From Diadema setosum (lineage: Eukaryota > Echinodermata > Echinoidea > Diadematoida > Diadematidae), in contig NC_092701.1 in NCBI RefSeq assembly GCF_964275005.1, positions 12,956,670 to 13,020,669 of the forward strand: a DNA stretch of 64,000 nt, in the 5' to 3' direction. The position numbers and the translations under genes are program-made. Numbering within the stretch: the first letter of the stretch is position 1; every line of letters starts with the position of its first letter. Below are positions 57,241 through 64,000 of the stretch, piece by piece. Under the pieces are notes generated by a model that was not told where the DNA came from, did no database searches, and saw only the letters and a list, made by a program, of their open reading frames with translations.

Positions 57241-57781
57241 GAAGCAATTTCAATTTTTTAGACATTATGGACATGTGCATCATATCTATCACATATTATA
57301 CAATGTACATGTACACAATGTATGTAAATTAGATTTGAACAGGACAGTGAAAGATATTAATTTGTATTTTGATGTAGAAAAAAGGACTGAAAAGGTCAGT
57401 GATTCATTGATGAATTCATTTTTTCTTATCAGTTTCTATGAGGCTACAATGTGTTAAAAATGTTCTCCAGCTAAACAACCAGAGTAATTTGCTCTTATTA
57501 CAATGTCATGGATGTAGATCTGCATTAACGTTCAACCTTGAGATAAATTGATGTGAATTGAGCTCTGTAGTGTAATTCAATCAAGCCTGATTCACAGAGA
57601 ATGGCCGATCGTATAGCTGGCCATCCCACTGGTCTGCAATATTGTAGGTTCGTGTACAATTAGTACATGTGCCTATCGAAGAGTAACTCTTGTTTCCAGT
57701 GGAAATATATGGTAGAAGCATTGTTTGGCCATTAAATTTGGCCTTCAAGCAAATAGAATGCAATCATTGTAGTGTTTACAC
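57241..57781. other. XPR1 intron 1 sequence, nothing recognised
   Basis: AT-rich; the left part may still be upstream LINE sequence too decayed to recognise. Confidence 0.4.
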
Positions 57782-58623
57782 TTAAGGGCTTTTTACACTT
57801 GCAAATTTTTGCTTAGTCCCGTACCAACGGTGGGGCTAAGGGGGGGCCTTTATTAGCCCCACCGTTGGTAACGGACTTTCCTTAGCCCACTTTCTGTTTA
57901 CACTTGTTTTTGCGAAAGTGGGCTAGCCCCACCGATGATCCCGTACTATCTGGCCCTGCAAAATAGCAGGGTTAGCACCGCAGTTGCGGTGCTAAGCAAG
58001 CGAGTGTAAACAGAACGAAAAAAATAATCCTGGGCTAAGCGACGGAGACGAAGTCAGACCCCTCACTGACCAATCAGAAACAAGGTAATTTATTGGCGAG
58101 TGTAAAAAGCTGTAAAAATTGGTACGGGACTAACGATAGTCCTGGGTCAGAGAAAGTATGGGGTTAAAGGTATTAGCCCACATTTGTAAACCTGCAGCAA
58201 TTGATCTCATAGTTAGCATGGAGTTTGGGTATGATTGCAGTAACACCTGTGCAAAATTTCGTTCCAATTAGTCCATTACTTTCATAAAAATAAATGAAAA
58301 TGCACCGTAATCCGTATGCATGCGTAGTGTATAACGCTCGCTAGCTCCGGTCCACGTACGTGTTACATGTACAATGTACGTAGCTATAGCCCGCGCTCGT
58401 AATTCGATTTTGGGTCGGGTTGACCCGGTTTGAAAATTGATTTTAAAACGATGATTTTCTCTCTTTTATCGAATGGTATAGACAAAGAGCGACAGGTGAG
58501 GTATGTTACTGTTATAACTTGTACTTGAAGTCATATTGGACCTGTTTTATGCAGTTTTGATTTTCGTGGGTTTGCAAATGTGGGCTAGTACCTTTAAGAA
58601 ACACAAGTGTAAAAAGGGCTTTA
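57782..58623. mobile_element. 842-bp TIR element with internal stem-loops
   Basis: AGGGCTTTTTACACTTG at the left is inverted at the right (CAAGTGTAAAAAGGGCT); TTA lies outside both ends. Inside, GTACCAACGGTGGGGCTAA pairs with TTAGCCCCACCGTTGGTA (57821-57874) and GTTAGCACCGCA with TGCGGTGCTAAGC (57970-57997). No coding region. Confidence 0.82.
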
Positions 58624-58934
58624 GAGCAGCAAGAGTCTAGCCCGCTGACTGCTTGCTTTTCTGATACCACTAATTGTTTATTCTTTTGGTGGCTTCATCG
58701 TGGAGCAGAAGTGGCTCAAATTTTGCTCTGATGCCAAATGGATTTATTCCTGTGAAGCTATTTGAGTAGTTTGTGATACCATACGTGTGTCCATAATATG
58801 AATGTACTTGTATACATACTTTTTAAAGGGTCTAATGCTGTATTCATTCTCCACATGCTATAACATTCTACATTACAACACTTATGCTGATCTATCTGGT
58901 GTGCACTGTGACCCCCGCAGTTCTTCCTAAAGTC

Positions 58935-59500
58935 TTAAAGGGAAGGTAAACCCTAAGAGCAATGTGGATTGAGTGAGAGCAGCATCATTAGTAGAACACA
59001 TCAGTGAAAGTTTGAGGAAAATCGGACAATCGATGCAAAAGTTATGAATTTTTAAAGTTTTGGTGTTGGAACCGCTGGAATAGGAGACTACTAGAGGTTA
59101 TGACGTATGAGAGGACAACAATGCAAAGAAAATATACAGGAAATTCAACAAAAATTCATTTTTCTAGCATTATGAAAGAGCACTTGACTAACCGCTTTCA
59201 GAAAGCATGGGGAATAATTGCTACCCTTAACATATGTCAGTATCAAGTTGACGGAATTTGTAATTTTCGTGAAAAATGGATTTTTGTAGAATTTTCTTTA
59301 TATTTTCTTTGTATTGTTGTCCACTCATACGTCATAGCTTCTAGTAGTCTCCTCATCCAGCGGTTCCAACACCAAAACTTTAAAAATCCATAACTTTTGC
59401 ATCGATTGTCCGATTTTCTTCAAACTTTCACTGATGCGTTCTACTAATGTTGCTGCTTTCACTCAATCCACATTGCTCTTAGGGTTTATCTTCCCTTTAA
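58935..59500. mobile_element. TTAA-flanked MITE (family C), intact copy
   Basis: 566 bp, TTAAAGGGAAGGTAAACCCT to AGGGTTTATCTTCCCTTTAA, with arms of about 180 bases (GAGCAATGTGGATTGAGTGA, CATCAGTGAAAGTTTGAGGA, CAAAAGTTATGAATTTTTAA, GGAGACTACTAGA). The arms are better preserved than in the 22495 copy. A 97-codon frame inside is a shadow of the arms. Confidence 0.9.
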
Positions 59501-61682
59501 GATTGTACACCTGGAGGTATTTTAGTAAAATGCCTGTAAAGCCAACTTTGGCAATATCATACCCCCATTCCACAGAGACTTTCTTTCATTGGTCACTCAT
59601 CTGGAGAAGCAAAGTTTATTGCTTCCGCCCACCCACCAAAGTGTATCGGATCACAGTCTGATGACAGTCCATCCAATTAACCATACATGTGTAGTTTAAG
59701 GAAAGTAAACACTTAACACAGTTGTGACAAACACGTCACTTCATTTTTTTGTTCATTTTTTTTTTGCCAATTATTTGAAACTGTCATTTTTACTACATTG
59801 TCAAGACATACTGTAGACTTATTTGGAAAACCTTGCGATTTGGAGGCTGAGGCATACCAGTTGCCATAGCGACATTTCTAGTTTTTTATTTCCTTGCAAT
59901 GAAGTATTAGACAGTTGTACAAAATGTAAATTGATTCAGAGCTTAGCATATGGCAAATTTACATAATGTTTATCTTCCTAAACTGAAAAACAGTTTCCTG
60001 ACATTACAAGTATTCTTGGCTTTTATGGCTGATGACAAATGAATCACTGGAGTAATGTGTGTATTGTGTGCAGAAAATCAATACTTCAGCCCTGCTGGTC
60101 AAAGATATGTTGATACTCTTTTTAGAAGCAGTGTAGGAGCAGTTTAGAACCACATGTGTATTTTTTGTACCGGTATTTTTAGGAAACTACATGTAGACAC
60201 CCCCCCCCCCCCCCCCAAAAAAAAAAAAAAAAAAAAAAGAAAAGAAAAAAGGATAGAGATAGAGAAACAGCAGCAAAATCTTGTAAAGTTTATACACCTT
60301 TCCAACCTGCAAAAAGGAAACCAGTGATAGATAGAGAACAGATGAACGTGTGTGTAGGTCAAAGGAGATAGTGGATAGAGGCATGGAATAACTCTACCAA
60401 TTACTGTAACTCAGGACATTGCCCGCATACAACGTCCACAACCCTCATCAGCTTTTACAGGCATACACAATGTAATTCCATTGGTGAGAGCTGGGTGAGA
60501 GCATTCTAAAACAATTTCTGCTATGTCACAGATCATATAAGACCTTCACAAAACACTTATTATGTTATCTTGGGTGCAGGATGCCTGTAGGGAGAAGACT
60601 AGAACCATCCAGAATTTAATATCCTCTGACAAAAGAGCTTTAGGTGCAGTACTGTATAAAAAGTGGATATATTTTCGCGCTTGGCTGTGTAAAAAGACTT
60701 TCGCATGTTTTTAAATCCATGGAATCAAGACACCAAGTACTGGCACATATGGCGCGCAAAAATATTTGCAAGCTTTAATCTTTGCGCTAGCCTCTGGTTG
60801 CGCGAAATGCGCGAAAATTTCAACACCGCGAAAATGTCCACTTTTGCATTACCAAGATGCCTACACACTCTGTACAGTAGACCTGTTCCTATTTTTATGA
60901 GTGAGATTTTCATGACTCAGCGTCTCGGCACGCTCAGGGTGTCCCCCCTCCCACGGTTTTGGTTGAATATTTGTTGAATTGCTTACCACATATAGAAATG
61001 TATTTCTATCTCTTCCTTGATATTCAACTTTCATTTAGTGTATGTACAGTACAACTTGTATACTATCTACGTTATTCTCTTTATGTATCATTATGAATGC
61101 TGAACTTATTATTTTCTTTCATAATACATGTATATCAAAAATTATATACGATGTGTACATGACCAAAGGGAATTCTGCACCATAGGCTGGTGATGGGGTC
61201 TGAACTTCGTTGTAAGGAAATATGATTATAACCGAGTTAATTGTGATGGGAGTGCCCTGTGTACCATTTTCTCTCAAACATCAAGTTGATTTGTTGATTT
61301 CATAGTGTCAAGACACGCTCTGTACACTTGATGAAACAGTTGCCCATCCTTTAATGCCATCAGTGCAGGCATTTAATACGTACACTTTATCTGGAGTTCC
61401 TGGAAGACATCCAAATTCCTATGATCTATACAGTGTACACGTACATTCATACATGTAGATTACCATTTGAAATATTGATGACCCTCATTATTGCTGCCAA
61501 ATATCAAGGGGGTAAATGGGGACACCCAGTATGCAGGGAATGTACAATGTACAACGTTGTACAGCTCACCACCAGTTTCCAAGGGGAGAATCACACAAGA
61601 ATACACTGATATGATCACATCATACATACAATTGTAGTGTACATGTTATTAGTTTTAAAAAACAAACAAACAACCCCCCCCC

Positions 61683-61714
<32 letters not shown>

Positions 61715-62899
61715 AACCTCTTGAACCTTACAATTTAAATCCACTGTGCCAAATATTTATATTTCAAAGTTTTACAGTGAGTCTACTTTATAGTGATAAT
61801 GTATTGATGCAGTGTATTCATGGGGGTATGGTTTGCATGTGAATGGTGAGAAGTGTTCTTGGATCAGTGAATATCTAGAAGTAGTTCTACAATACAGTCC
61901 TTTGACCCCGGCTAGTTACACTGTAGTTCCAGACTTATTTGGGGGTACCACCAATACACAAATGCCTCCCAGCCTGCCAGTGTTTCAAATGCATTGTGGG
62001 ATGGCTGGTGAGCAAAGTTGGATCTCATCTGGGCTTCATCTTGCTCCCAAAACCAGAGCGGGAACATTTTTTATTGACCAGGGTAGGTCATGGAATGAGT
62101 GTAGTGCCCGGGAGAGCATGCTAACTAACTACTGACTAGGCCAGGCCAGGTCTTTCATCCAGGTGTACATTTGAAGATTTGTTTGTTTATTATCTTGTGA
62201 CCAGCACGACCCATGTTACAGTCATGAGTGACGACCCATTGGGTGCAAGAAACATGTATGCTACAACAATGTATATTTGATTTATAACTATCGTATATTT
62301 GATGTATATTCACAGCAAATTCAAAGCAGGAAAAAGAGTAGTGATGAATGAAATGCAAGATCAGTTGCATTGCATCGTAGTATTGTACAATGTTGCAGGT
62401 GGGAGAAGATGCGAGCTGGATGCCTGCAGGGAGGTCCCACCTCCCTGATGCCTGGAAGCAACAATGCTACCATGCTATCCCATAGTGCATCTGTCACGGA
62501 GCTGAGCATCGGTGGTACCCCAAATTTAGAAAGTCAATTTAGTGTGGCATTCACAGTTCCTTAATTACTTAACATTGTAGGCAATATCTCATCAATTGGA
62601 TATTCAGCAAAGAGAAAATTGCTCTACGAAACTTTGGCGCAGGTACATTCACTCACCTAGCAAGTCTTTTGAAGTACGACTAGTCCCGACTGTATCTGCT
62701 TTGTCAGTTGAGTACCGTACATGTACGTGGTTGCATGTGTTGCTGTTTTAAGTACAAAATAGACTTTCACAGGGTGTATTTTTTTTAATGTTTTAAAATA
62801 TGCAGAACACTTTTTATTAGAACCTATTGCTTGTAGATAATGCAGATTGGGCGATTGTCAAATCTGCAACTGCAATTTAATACAATTGTACTGTAAAAC
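59501..62899. other. XPR1 intron 1 sequence with simple repeats
   Basis: C-A homopolymer junctions at 60200-60238 and 61676-61713. 60668-60842 carries CGCGAAA-type repeat remains (TGCGCGAAATGCGCGAAAAT). Open frames at 61812-62135 and 62370-62564 have somewhat higher GC, but no domain I recognise. Confidence 0.5.
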
Positions 62900-63110
62900 A
62901 CAATATTTTCGCGTCATTAAATTTTCACGAATTGGAGCCAACGGCCTTTTTCGCGGCATGAAATTTTCGTGAGTTGCCTCTATTACATTCAGTGCATATA
63001 GTGTGCACTTAAAAATTTTCATGTGCAGTTTGATTTCGCGAATCTTGGCTGTCACGAAATTCGCGAAATCAAAATGCACGTAGACATCCCTCGCTTTACA
63101 GAAAGTTGGG
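62900..63110. repeat. CGCGAAA-type interspersed repeat
   Basis: TTTTCGCGTCATTAAATTTT, GCGGCATGAAATTTTCGTGA, then TTGATTTCGCGAATCTTGGC and CACGAAATTCGCGAAATC. Same family as 35100-35285. Confidence 0.65.
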
Positions 63111-64000
63111 ATTCCTTTGCTGTTATGGCCATTGCCATAGTACCGAGAGATGTACAGTACCTTTAAAGTACAACATCCAGTGTGCATCAGGACAAGTCGT
63201 CATGTTACATGTAACACTATGCTCACTGTACTTGTGACAGCAAGTGGCAGTGCAAACCTTTAAATCCCTATAGGGCTCATGGTGTGGATTAAGATCTCCT
63301 CAATGAATTCAGGCCCATGCAGTATGTTATGATTCATCCTGCCACTGAAACATACATATGATTGCATCGAATTGGCACAGAGTTGATATGTTACAAGGAA
63401 TAAGACCATGTTTCCACTTGTCTGCAATGGCCAGAAGCCAGTTGTTGGGATTCACCCGCTCTGCAAAGCTGGCAGAATTATTTTGTAGTCACTTGCGCTG
63501 CAGAGGCTTTTGTACTGATGAATTCACATAAATGGATCTACCCTTTTTCTGTGTTTGCTTTTCATGTTTTGTTTTGTTTTTTCCCTGAAGACCATAAAAC
63601 ATGCTATGAAAATGTTTTTTTTTTTTTTAAACTAAATTCATTAATATCTGACAGAATACCTATGGGTAATTCCGTGAAGTTGGGGCACAAAGTGTGACAT
63701 TTTGGCATAACTCATTTACTAATTATGCTATAGATATATTCTTTATAGGCTTTACATTTGTATTGAGACCATACATTTTCCTGGAAATTTTGTGCCGTTC
63801 AGACTCAATTTTGATGAAGTTATTTTTAAAAAATGTAAAGGTGTCCTGTAGCATCGTGACGTGTCCATGTAGCATCGTGATAGTTAATATCTGGTCCTAA
63901 AAGACAAATTAATGCAATTAGCTGGACCAAAATTTGATATAATATGCATAATTACTAGATTAGTCAGATAGCTTTTACAAGAAAATTACACAATGTGTCA
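63111..64000. other. XPR1 intron 1 sequence to window end
   Basis: No exon of XPR1 and no element recognised. Confidence 0.5.

Noticed and set aside
61812..62135. 107-codon frame as an XPR1 exon
   Set aside because: No resemblance to the SPX or EXS domains and no fitting splice phase.
62370..62564. Possible terminal exon after TTGCAG at 62393-62398
   Set aside because: GC is higher than around it and the frame is open to a stop, but no family match, no donor partner, and the XPR1 protein has nothing similar.

Overview
This is animal nuclear DNA, probably from a marine invertebrate. The genes have introns with GT/AG junctions, there are no bacterial-style operons, and 3 recognisable genes occupy 64 kb of AT-rich, repeat-filled sequence. 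The mix of short TTAA-flanked and hAT-like elements, tRNA-derived SINEs and simple repeats resembles echinoderm or other invertebrate deuterostome genomes. The protein fragments show an animal origin; the placement below that level is an impression, not a proof.

Genes. (1) The last two coding exons of an NR5-family nuclear receptor (Ftz-F1/SF-1/LRH-1 type) lie on the + strand at 2466-2721 and 3186-3433 and encode the second half of the ligand-binding domain up to AF-2. (2) A complete general transcription factor IIB gene (GTF2B) lies on the - strand in nine coding exons between 40641 and 27156. All eight junctions keep the frame, giving a 321-residue protein. (3) The first coding exon of XPR1 (SPX-domain phosphate exporter) is on the + strand at 51570-51638; the rest must lie beyond the right edge. 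NR5A and GTF2B are tail to tail, GTF2B and XPR1 head to head. GTF2B and NR5A both act in RNA polymerase II transcription, but nothing here shows that the three genes are functionally coupled.

Layout. 0-3.4 kb: partial mobile element and NR5A 3' exons. 3.4-10.6 kb: NR5A downstream region with a TIR element, SINEs and a near-perfect hairpin. 10.6-16.3 kb: hAT-like element with a satellite array, then a decayed LINE interrupted by two nested TTAA elements. 17.0-27.1 kb: inverted-repeat elements and microsatellites. 27.2-40.6 kb: GTF2B with repeat-rich introns. 40.6-51.5 kb: intergenic, with a 3.08-kb hAT-like element full of tandem repeats, a 646-bp tandem duplication and a nuclear-receptor-half-site-rich repeat. 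51.6-64 kb: start of XPR1 intron 1, with duplications, MITEs and a LINE relic.

I found no convincing new multi-gene system. The most interesting structure is in the repeats: stacked insertions at TTAA, a hAT-type element acting as host for a satellite, and two clusters of a 14-bp inverted motif inside GTF2B intron 7.
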